Source: Apoderus coryli (lineage: Eukaryota; Arthropoda; Insecta; Coleoptera; Attelabidae). From it: a DNA stretch of 64,000 nucleotides. Position numbers and translations under genes: made by a program. The stretch lies in NCBI GenBank assembly GCA_911728435.2, contig OU452203.1:15645651-15709650 (forward strand), in the 5' to 3' direction. Positions 1-12,600 of this stretch are shown here, piece by piece. Under the pieces are notes generated by a model. It saw only the letters and a list, made by a program, of their open reading frames with translations. It searched no databases and was not told the origin of the DNA. The number at the start of each line of letters is the position of its first letter. Position 1 is the first letter of the stretch.

Positions 1-1971
1 GATTTCTAAATTTGTTCCTTAGCTTCCGGTACTCTTGCAACATCACAAGTGTGCTTTCGTGCTTCCATACAAATTTTTTGCCTAAAAATTATGATTGCAG
101 GAAAAAATACCTTCCTCTAATTAGCATTTGCAATAATAAATGTTCAAGATTATTCTTCTCAAGAAGCAATCATAGCGTACCAAACAAGATTAAACACAAT
201 AACTGGTTAACGGTGTTGTTGATTATTCAGTCGTGTAAAAAACGCAATTTACAGCAGCTCCAAGAGGATGAGGTTTTCAGAGTACTTAAAATCGTTTAAA
301 GCTAGACAGTGTAATAAGGCTCAAGTAATGAGTAATTTATTGACAAAAATTTTAATGATTTAACAATTTTAACATAGTATTAAAGAATATGTGATTTATG
401 TTTGACACAAAATGTATAAAGATTTTTTTTACGTAGGTAATGGTGAGGTTGCTTTTTGATACTTATTACTCAAAGTAATTAAATACATAATTCTTTCCAG
501 AAATTAATACATTTCTCCTAGTACAACAAAAAATTATAAATATAATGATCAAATAGCTTTTTGTAATTTTACCAACCACTGAGATTGGGGCCTGGTGCTC
601 TAAAACATGTTTGGTTGATGTACAATTTTTAGAGAGATCTATTAAATTTGTTTCGTGGAGGTTACCTTTTATTTCATTCTACTCCACTTCAATATTTATG
701 AACGACTTCTTTAAAACAATTTCAATTATACATTTAATATAAGGAATTTTCAAATTTCTAGAAATTGTCAAGGATATCGTCAATTTTATCTAGTTTTTAG
801 CGAAAAGTTTAATGGGGAAGGTCAGATCGGCGTTATTTATATGGATTTTCCCAAAAAAATGTTAAAGACTTGGCCACAGAATTCTGCATAAATTTTCAGA
901 ATTTCGCGTATCTTTTAACTTTTGTTTCTTATCGCCATGAACGTAACTTGTTCAATGGTATTATTCCACATACATCATAGTTTCAGATCTAACATTGTAC
1001 AACATATGCAATGTTGTGTTGGGTCCTTGTTTTGTTATATAATTCTTGATGACGATGATCGAAACTGGAATATGCGTCTGTTATGTGGAGTCCGTTATGC
1101 ACTGCACTCGAATAGCTTAAAAAAGATTCAACGTAACATAGATCCGAAAATTTATTTTTAGTGTTACATATATAGGTTCCCTGTAATTGGATTTATTTCT
1201 GTTTGGGTGGATGTAATCTAAATAATATTGTCTTTTTGGTATTTTGTGAAGAAACAAACACGCAACGAGATAATTTTTAATGCAAATAAGGCAGGTGGCA
1301 GGAATAAGGTATTTTAGATAAAACACTCGAATTTCAAATGCTTCTAAAAGTCGACGCACCGAATTCTAGAGTGATAACTTCTTAGTTTGAACTGTACATT
1401 CTATCATATAAACATTTCAAAGTTTTACTGTGTGACATCGTCTATACCAGAATTAAACATGACTAAAATTTGAGACGAACATCTCTAATCTGTAAGTACC
1501 TACCAAAATTTTCATTACTGGTAGAGCTGCTTTCATTTGAGTCAGTGGTTTTATTTGTGTCGACTTCAATGAATTCTGGTTCTGTATATAAACCAAACAG
1601 TTCCTTTATGTGATCAGATAGTGGTGTGAAAACATACGAATGATCTAAAAATCAAAAGTGTGTAACATTTGGCGTTAGCTTAAAACTAAAATATTTTTGA
1701 GGTTTGTCAATTTTTCAAGAAGTTTTTTGGTCAAATTCTTTGACAAGGAAAGACCTTGTCAAAGGTTAAATTCATATTTTTTGATGAAATTAATGATCTC
1801 GGCTGCTGACATCACTTTGCAGCCACTCACAGCTGGTGTGAGCAGCTTATTTATTATAGCAATTTATACATTGTGCTTACCATTCATGGCTTGTAACAAA
1901 ACCATATTATTCTTTACTTCGGGATTACCGTCGTTATCCACAACTAAACAATGATTTTCAGGAGATATCAT
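1..1971 (-). CDS. Myb/SANT-like DNA-binding protein gene, first three exons (partial)
   Basis: I reconstructed three minus-strand exons: 1881-1971 (ATG at 1971, 30 codons plus one base), 1504-1644 and 1-81 (runs off the window). All junctions are GT-AG and the phase is 1 at both, so the frame stays open throughout. The first two exons give a polar, acidic N-terminal part rich in D, E, N and S. The third starts with KKFVWKHESTLVMLQEYRK, which resembles the first helix of the Myb/SANT-like (MADF/trihelix-type) DNA-binding domains of many insect nuclear proteins, with its tryptophan and an L-x-x-Y/F pattern. The likely role is sequence-specific DNA binding in the nucleus, but this is family inference from about 25 residues. 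The gene is divergent from TRIP11, with 1.27 kb between start codons. I do not recognise the orthologue. A cellular gene and a transposon-derived one are both possible. Confidence 0.62.
478..725 (+). repeat. Hammerhead-bearing repeat, copy A
   Basis: This segment is a diverged copy of the repeat at about 54685-54925. Shared blocks include CTTTTTGTAATTT, CCTGGTGCTC, a CTATTAAATT-x-GTTT-x-GTGGAG block and ATTCTACTCCACTTCAATAT. It contains a degraded hammerhead-like core at 573-617. Confidence 0.75.
573..617 (+). ncRNA. Hammerhead-like motif A (degenerate)
   Basis: Stem I pairs CAACCA (573-578) with TGGTTG (612-617), six perfect pairs. The core is degraded: CTGAGA replaces CTGANGA and TAAA replaces GAAA. 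An ACATGTT segment holds the GTT site. Catalysis is unlikely here, but stem I is kept with different bases from the 55154 copy. Confidence 0.45.
1738..1764. repeat. Short hairpin in intron 1 of the Myb/SANT-like gene
   Basis: The arms CTTTGACAAGG and CCTTGTCAAAG are perfect inverted repeats around a five-base AAAGA loop. The arm closely resembles the palindrome at 2384-2409 (CTTTGACTAGG). Confidence 0.6.
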
Positions 1972-3240
1972 TTTTTGTTCCAAGAATCCTTACACAATAT
2001 ACCCTATTCACATACAGCTGATGGAACTGGTGCTAATTACTAAGTGCTGGTTAAACTAACTGATTGCGCGCCTTTTGCTATTAGCGGCTGAATTGCAGCG
2101 TTGAGTGATCGTCCAGATATAAAAGATAAAAAAGCTGTTATCAAATTTCAGTCCGATAGTATTTGAAGAACAAAAGTCGTATTTGCTCACAAAGAAAGAA
2201 AGCGGAGTGCTTTCCATTTACAGTAAGGCAAGTGAAATTTACAAATTAATTACGTTTAATAATCACCAAAATAAATACGTAACCTCAAATAATCTCAACT
2301 CTCAACCGTAAATGGAAGAAAACCGGCACTGATCGCTGACACCTGACACCTCTTGTAGAAAATAAACGATACACAGTTTGCAGCTTTGACTAGGAATTCC
2401 TAGTCAAAGGTTTGCAGCGACACTATGTAAACCTGGAAGACATTAAATTTCAAAGTTTTGAATATCACAATGTAGTTGCCCTCCTTAGAATTATTTTATA
2501 ATAGGGGTAAAAATTGTATTGTGACGTCCGAGAATATTTCATAATAAATACAGTGAAAAAATTACTATTTACAAATAAGTTCATTAGTTAAATTCACTAA
2601 CATCATTAATTATTAATGAACATATACAGAATTATGGAGAAGCGTTTCTGTAATTGTAATACTCCGTGATTAACCTGGTGGTAAAGAGGTCAAAAAAATA
2701 GAGACCAGATTATCCCTACTCCATATTAATACTTTTTCATATTAACGATCTACGATAATATTCCTTCAACAAGTTCCAGAACCGTTCTTGAGTATACGAA
2801 TATTACCATAAAAAGCGTGATACTGTAAAAATGGGAAGTTTAGTGTATTTCCATTATCCAAAATGAATGCCTATTTCCTTATAACCATCCCTCAAACTTT
2901 TTCAAATATTGTTTTGGAACAAAATATACTTATTTGTTGTACGGACCTTTTCTTTGTTTAAAACAGCAGTTTCTTAACAAATTGTAGATAATGTATTTAT
3001 GAAAAGGCTAAAAAATAAGACTGTCTAAAACAAAGATGATTGTTAGCAACAGTAGCAATAGGAGGGCATATACAATCAGCTGATGTACATCTCATATGTC
3101 AAAAAGTTGTTTTGTTGTCACAAAAAAATAAAAATTTGATTTTCAATGTTTTTGAAATTAGTTTAAATTACTTTAGTGATAAACATATTATTCAAAAAAG
3201 AAAACATATTTTTAAAGCAAAAATTATAAATGTAAATACA
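1972..3240. promoter_or_regulatory. Divergent intergenic region between the Myb/SANT-like gene and TRIP11
   Basis: This 1.27-kb interval separates two start codons that point away from each other, so it should hold both 5' UTRs and both promoters. I see no convincing TATA box or initiator. Its one striking structure is the palindrome at 2376-2418. A GC-richer patch lies at about 2050-2110. Confidence 0.4.
2376..2418. repeat. Perfect 26-bp palindrome flanked by 9-bp direct repeats
   Basis: Positions 2384-2409 form a perfect palindrome with arm CTTTGACTAGGAA, centred on an EcoRI-like GAATTC. The nine bases GTTTGCAGC occur directly before (2376-2384) and after it (2410-2418). It therefore looks like a tiny hairpin inserted with a 9-bp target duplication. 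Confidence 0.7.
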
Positions 3241-3698
3241 ATGGCTTGGTTAAATCTAAACGAAAGTTTAAACAACATTAAAGGACAAATTAGTAATTTT
3301 GCTAATAATGTTTTAGCTGACACTGAAACAGGTATGTTTAAACTTGTATTTATATTTAATTACATAAATAATATTTGCTTTATTATTACTTTATTTTGTT
3401 AATAATATACATAGTAAATTAATCATTCTCTATTGTAGAATCACCTGCAAACATCAGCGATTACCAAGAATTGAAGGAAATATGTCTTAGGCAAGAACAA
3501 GAAGTTAGTACCTATATTTTGAAAAAGTTATACCTATTTATTCCATTATTAAATAATGACTTAATACTGGATATAATTAATATAACCTTGATATAGATAA
3601 TTCCCTATTATTTAGGTAATATTTTTGCATAATAGTTTATATTTATGTTATAGATTCTACAATTGAAACGAAACAATACCGTTAACCAAGGAGATAAG
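3241..3698 (+). CDS. TRIP11: TRIP11 exons 1-3 (ALPS motif and first linker)
   Basis: Exon 1 (3241-3331) encodes the ALPS helix and ends in phase 1. Exon 2 (3439-3503) encodes SPANISDYQELKEICLRQEQE. Exon 3 (3654-3698) encodes ILQLKRNNTVNQGDK and ends in phase 0 at a GTAAGT donor. The exon 2 donor is the weaker GTTAGT. Confidence 0.85.
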
Positions 3699-6600
3699 GT
3701 AAGTGTTTATAGTTCAAATGGAAATTCACATTACTCGTTAAACAATTTACGTTTTTTGAATAATTTAAAAATAATAACTATACCTAAGTATCGTACCTAG
3801 TTCATGAATCATTAGGCAGTATGTTTTGAGGTCTACAACAACGATTAAGGTATTAAAGAACACAGTGGGTTACTTTGAAATGTTACAGAAGAGTAACCCA
3901 CATTTCAATAATAGTTATTAGTATTTTCGTTTCTGATTTTTTCCATCAATATCATTAGAGACCAAAAGGCAAACGAGCTGGCAAGATAAAAATTTCATAC
4001 CAATATTGTAAGGACAATTTTTCGTTTAATTTTGCTAACAATACTGATGATCAGTTAAATAACTTTATTTAAGAGTTAATTCTTGCTCCTATGATGTTGG
4101 GTACCTTTTAATGTACCTCTAGAACTGAAACATGAATCGCTAGATTTTTAAGCGTAATTTAAAAATTGAAGTGTTTAGTTTATTTACCAGTTTATTAATT
4201 ATGAAGCTGGATTGCATTACAATAGTTTCTGGCTAGGCAAATAATCGTAAGAAACTTACTCTATATTTGCTACAAGTAAATATTCGAATCAATTTGATAG
4301 CACCAATGGTTTATTGGTATATGTTCCAGTATACTGACGAGAGTAAGAAGGTTTGATGCAGTATTAAGCTTGCATAGACACAAATCATCGAAAGAGTAAT
4401 ATGTTTTGAAAAACTTAAAATTCCAAAACTCAAAGGAACATTGATTTTATAACACACCTTTTGTTCTAGGTATAGAAAGAAATTATGGTTGTTTAACATT
4501 TAATTATTTTTAATCAAATAATTTTACTTTCCCACATATATTGTGAACGCGCTAAAAAAATTTTGAGATAAAGACGCATGTAACCATTTTGAAGTTTCTT
4601 GAGACGATTAAGACCATTTCCAGATGGAAGTATGTCTATCTGTGTGTGTTCTTCCACGATAGCGCCTAAACGTTTTAACCAATTGAGCTAAATTTTGGTG
4701 TATGAGTTTGGGGAAGTCCTAGGATGAGCCCATTAGTTTTTGGTTGAAATCGCTTTAGCCCTGTATTAGGGGTGGCCACAACCGCCAAATTTTCAAATAG
4801 CAGTAAGCGTCGAGTGATAGGTGCATCATTTTAAAGCATTTTTTATCTGCTTTACAGCGATAGGTGTAGAAAATTGTGTTTAAAATTTCACCAGTTAGGT
4901 AGTTGGAACCTGGAATATAATACAGTAATTTGATAAAGGGTTTTTGGCGTCATTGATAGAGCGTGCGCTTCACATGCGGAAGGTTCTGGGTTCGCATCCC
5001 AGCTCAGGCATTTTTTTTTTTAATTTTTGAATAAAGTAGTTAGTTTGTTACGTTAGCTTATTGGAAATAAAGTTAGTTTATTGGGAATAAAGAAAATAAT
5101 TTTTGAATAAAGTAGTTTGTTACGTTAGTTTATTGGAAATAAAGAAAATAATACAATAATAATAATAATAATTATTAAAATTCTGTTTCGTTACGCAGGT
5201 TTGATTATTGTTGATGTCCATTATTAATTTACACGTACCGTCCAGGAATAATAGAGCCTCTCCACTTTTCCACCGTGCGAATTACGGACGACATTATTTT
5301 TTAGCCAGAGTTATCAGATTGGCCAATTCTCACTCTTATTTAAACCTCGCTTTATTTGCGCCTATCGGTGAGTTTACTCGCGGTGGCGGTTTGCCGTGAT
5401 TGGCCGATGGCTGTTTTGTTGTCGCCCGAGTGACTTTCCGGTCCTTGCATGCGTCTTACGAACGCCACGAGCATAATTAAATTATAAGTTTATATTATTG
5501 TTTATTAGATGTTTTATGTACGCTGTAATAATGGACTTTGTCCGTGATTACATAAATAAAATATAATTAAATTATAATATTATATAAAGTTTTCGACCGA
5601 CACAGCCGATTTTTTTGATCATAGATCCTGTGTTGTTGAACTGTAGATAGAGTAAGTCTTTATTATAAAATAAAGAAATTAAATTGTTTCAGCAACTGTT
5701 TTATGCCATATGATTGGTAATTGGCTACACTATGTGCATACAGAAGGATCTATTAGTGATAGGGGTGTATTGATATTAATGAAATGCAGGTGTGCATAAT
5801 ATAACAAAGATAGGTACCTAAGATGGTACATAAAATACATTAAAAATGGCATTATTTATATTAGACAGAAGTCTAAACAGACTTTTTACACAAAACTGAG
5901 TCCCATTAAGTAAATTATGGTCTGCCTATTTTTTGAAACCGTCTTCCTGTCAGATTTATCACTGCTTTAAAATTAAACTTACACAAGGGTCACTGCATAA
6001 GTACAAACATAAATGATGATAACTTTAATATAGATTAGATGAACAAATAAATTATCTCTTCATGAAAGAGAAAACTATTTTTTTTCAAAATTTAATAAGT
6101 ATCTTGTTGGTGAAAAATGTTCAATTGGACACCCTGTATAACCGTACACGTATACCTTTCAAATTAGATGTATATAGGTACCCATATTTATCGCTTTTGG
6201 CTAATACAAATAACATCTGTCTGTTTGTTTTCGATAAGAATATTTAATTTTTGTTTGTGTGACTATACTCACAGGGTGGATAATAATTATATGCTAAAAA
6301 TATCAATAAGTAGATAAAATGGTTAAATGTTATACATTCATTTTATAACTACATACAAAAGTTATACTATTCTAAATTAAAAAGATTCTGGCAATTCCTA
6401 ACTCATTAACTTTCCGTTATAATGTATCTCTACGAGACGTAGCTATAATTTTGCGTTCTTCTAAACAGTACTGGGAGTTTTCTGTGAATTCCTTCATGAC
6501 ACGTGCCGCTTTTTCTTTCACAGCTTCAACGGACATTTGATGCAGATTTGAGAAGCGAATATAACTCATTTGGAGCAGTATCAAGCGAAAAGACAGATGG

Positions 6601-9600
6601 CATAATACTGGGGATGTTCTAGAAACTACACAAAATATCTACAGAATGAGCCACGGCGTTACGAAGAGTCCTAACAACTAATTCATTAACTTACTGTACC
6701 GTACTAATGTACGTCTGCGAGATGTGGCTATAAAATAACATTTTATTTTGGAGCTATTGAAACAGTAGGTACTGGAAGTCTTCAGGGTATTCTGCTTGGG
6801 AAAGAAATAAAAGTCATATGCAGTGTCAAACGAAAGGACAGTATAAACAGTTTTCTTATCTCTCGGAAATGTTGGGTTCATCATCCTTGCCACGGATTGA
6901 AGATTAGTCTTAGGATCGGGGGTTGGAAACCGATATTCGTTACATCAAGACGTTTCGATCAATTCAGTGACATTCAAAGTAAAAATTGTTAAAACCGACG
7001 CGACTGTCAGATCGAATCAAAATACATACTTTTTAATATTTACATCCAATATTGACGACTCGGGCATGAATATTCATTTCGAATATTTTGTAAACGCTTG
7101 AATAAAATAAAAGCTCGTGCTTGTGATATATCTTCACTGTCATACACCGATTTTAGCTAAAGATAAGTTCCATTGTCGCTTTTTTAAAGTCTGGACTAGT
7201 GTTCACCGTTTTTCATTGTCGTTTTATGGAAGTAACTAATTGCAAATTTGACAAAACTCAAAGTTCAAATACAACACAACAAACAACAAAAATTTATAAG
7301 AAAATCAGAAATTTATAACAAATAAGAACAAGAACTTTAACCGATTTATCATCAGCATTCACAGCCACACTTCTTCACCTCTTTTTGCTGCCCTCCCTGA
7401 TTTCGCGAGCCGACCTTACGATGTAAATAAAGGATTCTCTTTGGAAGGCGTTCCGTTGGCATGCGGATTACGTGGCCAATCTCCAGAACGCTGATGTTTG
7501 TTCGTCGGTCCTGCCATTTGATTCCAAGAATTCTTCTAAGACATCGTTGATGGTACTTCTCTAGGGTTTTTAAATGCCTCCGATAAGTGGTCCAAGACTC
7601 ACAGCTATATGGGAACTACAATAGCATTATCCACTCGCAGTTTAGTTCGAACGTCGATGTTATGATTATCGAAGACTCTCGACCTCAGTCGGCCAAAAGA
7701 TGCGCTTGCCCATCTTATACGATGCTGAATTTCAATATCCTCCATAGAGCCTCACGGTTAACGAAGTCGAACGCCTTGACAAGGTCTAGTGTAGAGGACG
7801 ATTACGCTCCCGTGACTTTTCCTGTATTTGCCTTCCGAGAGTGGGAGAAGACGACTGGACTAAATTCTTGCAAGAACCTTTCCGGCGATGGAGAGCAGAT
7901 TTAATTAATTAATTGACACCTTACCTCGTATTTGTATTGGTTTAAGAATAGAAGCAAGGATTGAAACCGGGAGAAAGGGTTCAATGTTCAATCCAGTATT
8001 CTCCATTCAGAAATTCCTGAACAGTTATTCTTTTGTTCTCTTTAATGTCATAGGGGTTGTCAGCAACATAAAAATACTGATGAATATTATGCATATTTTT
8101 GAAATTTTCATCAAGAATTTCCGTACACAACTGAAGCAAACGTTAAAGTGAGCCAATCATGTGCAAAACAACTGCTGTTCACTAAGTTCCGAAGCATAGC
8201 GAAGGGATTAGGAATCATATTTGACCGCAACAGGCACCCAAAAGTGAAGATTGCTTTCGATAATAATGTGTTATTATGTGGTTTATGTTAATTTCAAATG
8301 TAAAAAAGGATTTAGTTAAAGCCTTATCTTGTACTAGTACACTTATTATTAGAATTTCATTAAAAATTATATCGGTCCCGTAATAACAAACGATTATTGC
8401 TAAAGATAAAAAAATACCCCCCACACGATAAAAACTATGTATATATGTACAACAATAAAATCAATACATTTATGCACTAAAACTGATGGGTATGTTTTTT
8501 CTAAATTGCATTGGTTATTAATATTTCTTATCAATGTTGCTCGGGCAACCAAAATTAATGTTATAAAAAGCTTGTCCCACTTCTGATAAGGTCTCTTTTT
8601 CGTCTGTTTTTCGTGTTAGAACGTTTTGTTGATATTGATGGTGTTAACGTGTTTCTGGTAAGTTATTAATAATTTTATTTTTCACAAAAAGATATATTTC
8701 TTCTCTCATCATCATCTTATTAGATGTCGGGATTATTTCTATTTAAAAACAACCATTTGGAGCTTGACGAAGGCTTATCTCCTCCCAGCGCCGTTTTAGA
8801 AAACACTATACGTTTTTCTCCATGCAGTTAGTGTCTTTTTTAAAGTAGCTTACTTGCGAACGAGCTCCTTCACCGCCTCGCCAACCCACTTCGTAGATAT
8901 GCACGAAAAACAGTTTTTTCTCTAAACCATATAGGGCGTACTTTCGTCGGAACTATCAACAATTGCTTGAAATCAGCGTATTTTTCTTTTTTCTGGCATT
9001 TGTTGAACTTGCTTGGGATTTCCGCTTTTCGCCTCACGAGCAACTTTGAACTCAATGTCCTTAAATGGATCAAACTTGATTTGATACTCATTATAATACT
9101 TCTCTTGGAGTAATTTCACTGTTACATTCCATATCATTTTTATAGTAAAATCTTTGTACTTGTTCTGCTTAAATGCCCAATCCTGGAGTATATCTGAAAG
9201 GTCTTTAATCTGTGTTTCCTGCGTTAAAATATAGTTCATTTCTTTCTTGGTACACTATTTGTTACTTTTTCTTGTATGGATTTGATCTCTCTGTAGATTT
9301 TGATTTACTGTAAGGTGATAACCAAACCAGAAAATGTGGTTTCGTGTGTTTTCATGGAGGAAATACTAGCGCTTGGCATTCTCGTAAAAAAACTGTTTCG
9401 ACTTTATCTCAATGGAAGCAGAATATATATCGGCAGCAGCAGCTCAAGACCTTATAAATTTGAAGGGTATTGTCTGAGGTTTGTGAATGTGAACCAGTTG
9501 CTATCAATATAGACAATCTTAGTGTTATCTCTCTGATAAAAACTTTTGGAAATTCAAAACGAAGGAAACATATTGATATTAGATATCATTTTATTAAAGA

Positions 9601-12600
9601 TCTCTATTTGAAGGAAGGCGTGTTTCGGTATATTAATTCAGAGAATATATGTTCTGATAATTATACGAAACCGTTAGGTCAAGAAAAATTTCTAAAATTT
9701 AGATCAAAATTGGTAAAAGAATAATATGGTATAGATTTCTTATAGTGTTTTGTTTGTTATAAAGGCAATTGAAATGAATTTTGTGTTCCATATAATACAT
9801 TGAAATTGAGGGGGTTTGTTAAATGTCTGTTCGCTCTGTACATTTTGATTTACTGTTAAAAGGTGTCCCAAAATTAATGCAAGATTTGAATTAAATAGAA
9901 AACAGTTTTTTGTTTGTAAGTTTTTGCGGCCGCCAAGATTACTTTTGAAATATTGTTCAATAATGAAGACACGTTGTTCTATCGTGTAACGCTCCATTTT
10001 TACTAACCCTAAACTGTCAGCTGTCGATTTGTTTTGTTTTTAGGATTGCCAGCACTTTATTGCATAAATGGCGGCAAATTCAAATCTTGTGTTAATTTTG
10101 GAAGACCTTTTATATTGTTATTGTTTTTGACGTCAAAAATATTACTTTGAATACAAAATGTTGTGAATGTGCGCATTCGTATGGTTTGCAATATTACCCA
10201 TTTATTCGACCTCAAAAAAAAATTCCGGGAATAATTTAAGCTCTTGTGATATTACAAGTGACAACAAGCTACCGAAAATTATCATAGTAGCTATCGAAAA
10301 CAACCCTCCAATTTTTTATTATTGATTGACATAAATAGTGACACTTTCTGACGTTTAAAAAATAAATCTTAATTGCCATTTATAATAACCCCCTAACAAC
10401 GCATTTGAATATTATTATCATTTTGACAATCTCATTATTTGAAAGATATTTCGAGTTAAAACATTATTTTTACTAAGAGTAGTAGTAATTTTTCAAATAC
10501 ATTAAATAACAGCCATTATTTCCGGAATTTTTTCACGAACATCCGCATCCTGAGCTGGAAAGCTTCAAATAAATGGGCCGGTTTCGAACCACTTCTGAAT
10601 AATTGGTTATGTAACGAAGGGAATTAATTAAAAATTCTCCTTTTTCATTCCTTCAAATACTACAGCTATATAACCATTAACTTATCTCCCGTATATCTTT
10701 CAAAGGTTCCTATGTAAATTGTAAGATATTTTGTAGAAACGCCATTGGAAAGAAATAAAAACTAAACCGGCAAACAAACCGTTTCCTTTTGCGATAACGT
10801 TCCCTTGGTAAATATTGTTTAATCTTGTGTAGGTATGTTTGTATGTATAATAATATGAAAGTCAACAGAAAATACACTTTGTTCAACTGACTCGCGTTAT
10901 TTGGAATTATATTATAACTGAATTTTAAACCTTATAAATATGGTATATGCATCGTAAAAAATGTTTTCAAACGTATTAATGTTATCATATTTATACGTTT
11001 TGAACAGTGGCGTTTATATTTCCGAGGAACCACAACATCGAACCATCTTCTGAAATATTTCGAGGGTTAGTTATTCTATAAAATATTTTCATCACTTCAT
11101 TTGTTCCTTTTTCCTGATGGATTTCTTATTCAACCAAACTTTTTTGGTCTAGAAAAAGAATGCTGCCGAGGTAAGAGAAAATCTCGATATTCTGAAGTCT
11201 GTTTCTGTTAACTCGAATATGTGGTGGGACAGTCACAGTTTTTGGTGCAGGCTGGTAGAGAATCTGCGTTTTCTTTATATTTAGTTCAAGCCCAATACTC
11301 CTGTATGCTCTGTTAAATGCATTTAGTATATATAGAAGACCCTCTTCTGTATCAGCTACGAAAAACGTTGTCATCCGCCTAGCTGATGTGGATACGATCG
11401 CCGTCCCAGATTGCAGTCTACGAGCGCTATACCCCCGGTAGTTCATCCTTAACAAGTTGAATGACCGAGGGTTGCAATTTGAAACAAACATGACTTAGTT
11501 GCTGGCGATTTCGGATCAAATACATAGGCTACAAAATTGCTAAACATAAATCAAAACTGACGTGTCTTGACTTTTCTTTTAAAAATATCCCGATGTTACT
11601 GCTAGGTGTCTTATTTTTAAGGCTTTTAAATTGATAATTAGGATATTTATTTATTTGTATATCCTTTGAATCACTCCTAAGGTTGGATGAAGGGAGGAGA
11701 ACAGGAGAAAAACACATACGATTTACTTAAATGTTCTTTCAAAATATAAAACATTATTGGGCAGAATTAGTAAGTTGGGGTTAAGGGCACAGAAATCTTA
11801 TATTATATATATATACTCTAGAATGATAATCCCGTAGTACAAAAATGTAACCAAAAGTGTAGAGCTGTCCATAATGCGCATGATCACCAGCAACTTATTT
11901 TTCAACAGGACCGGCTTTGATTAAATGTAATATTACTGTTATAGGTATATTTAAAATTAAATTTTACCATTTGGTAACATTCAAATAAAAAAATGGAATA
12001 AAGGAATTTAAGAAATAAAAAATTACATTAAATATCTAAATACTTTATTGTCTAACAGGTACAACCCAATAATAATAAATCTAAGCAGAAACGAGAAATA
12101 AGTAAAAATTCTAATACTGGAAAAAATCTTAAGGACTTGAGCATTCTAATTATTTATTTTATTATTATATAATATTTGTTTGTTTATACAACCACCTTAG
12201 GCGTCTTACCTCTCTACAGCCTTCAAAGAAGGGGTGCAAGAAACAGTGACTTCACAAATATTTTCCGTGTCCATGTAAACCACTTCCATATCATCCGTAC
12301 TACTCGCAATAGTATTTTGTGACAAAACATGGTTGGTAGAACTTTTATTCTCAGCAATTTCATGGAGGATTCTAATTAAGTATATTCCAGTTTAACAACA
12401 GAATTCAAACGAACTTTGTATACCTAAACAACGTAGGAAATATATTCTTGACATACATATCATGCATTTTTGACAGATTGCTTTTAAGTAAACAGTGTCT
12501 TGATATCAAACGATTAAGAATTTAACTTCCACTCTCATTTACATAATATCTTCTTTTCAACAAAAGTTTGGGAACTGCATCGGGTACGAGGGTGATCCTC

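Larger units (their letters stand above)
82..1503 (-). other. Intron 2 of the Myb/SANT-like gene
   Basis: This 1.4-kb intron (minus strand) has a GT at 1502-1503 and an AG at 82-83. It contains the repeat copy at about 478-725 described separately. Short ORFs here show no recognisable similarity. Confidence 0.5.

Noticed and set aside
3040..3240. N-terminal extension of TRIP11 to an ATG at 3040
   Set aside because: The extension has no family resemblance, and the ATG at 3241 opens directly into the ALPS helix, as in orthologues.
4943..5010. Functional tRNA-Val(CAC) gene
   Set aside because: The acceptor stem and D arm do not pair, and the module is embedded in a dispersed repeat.
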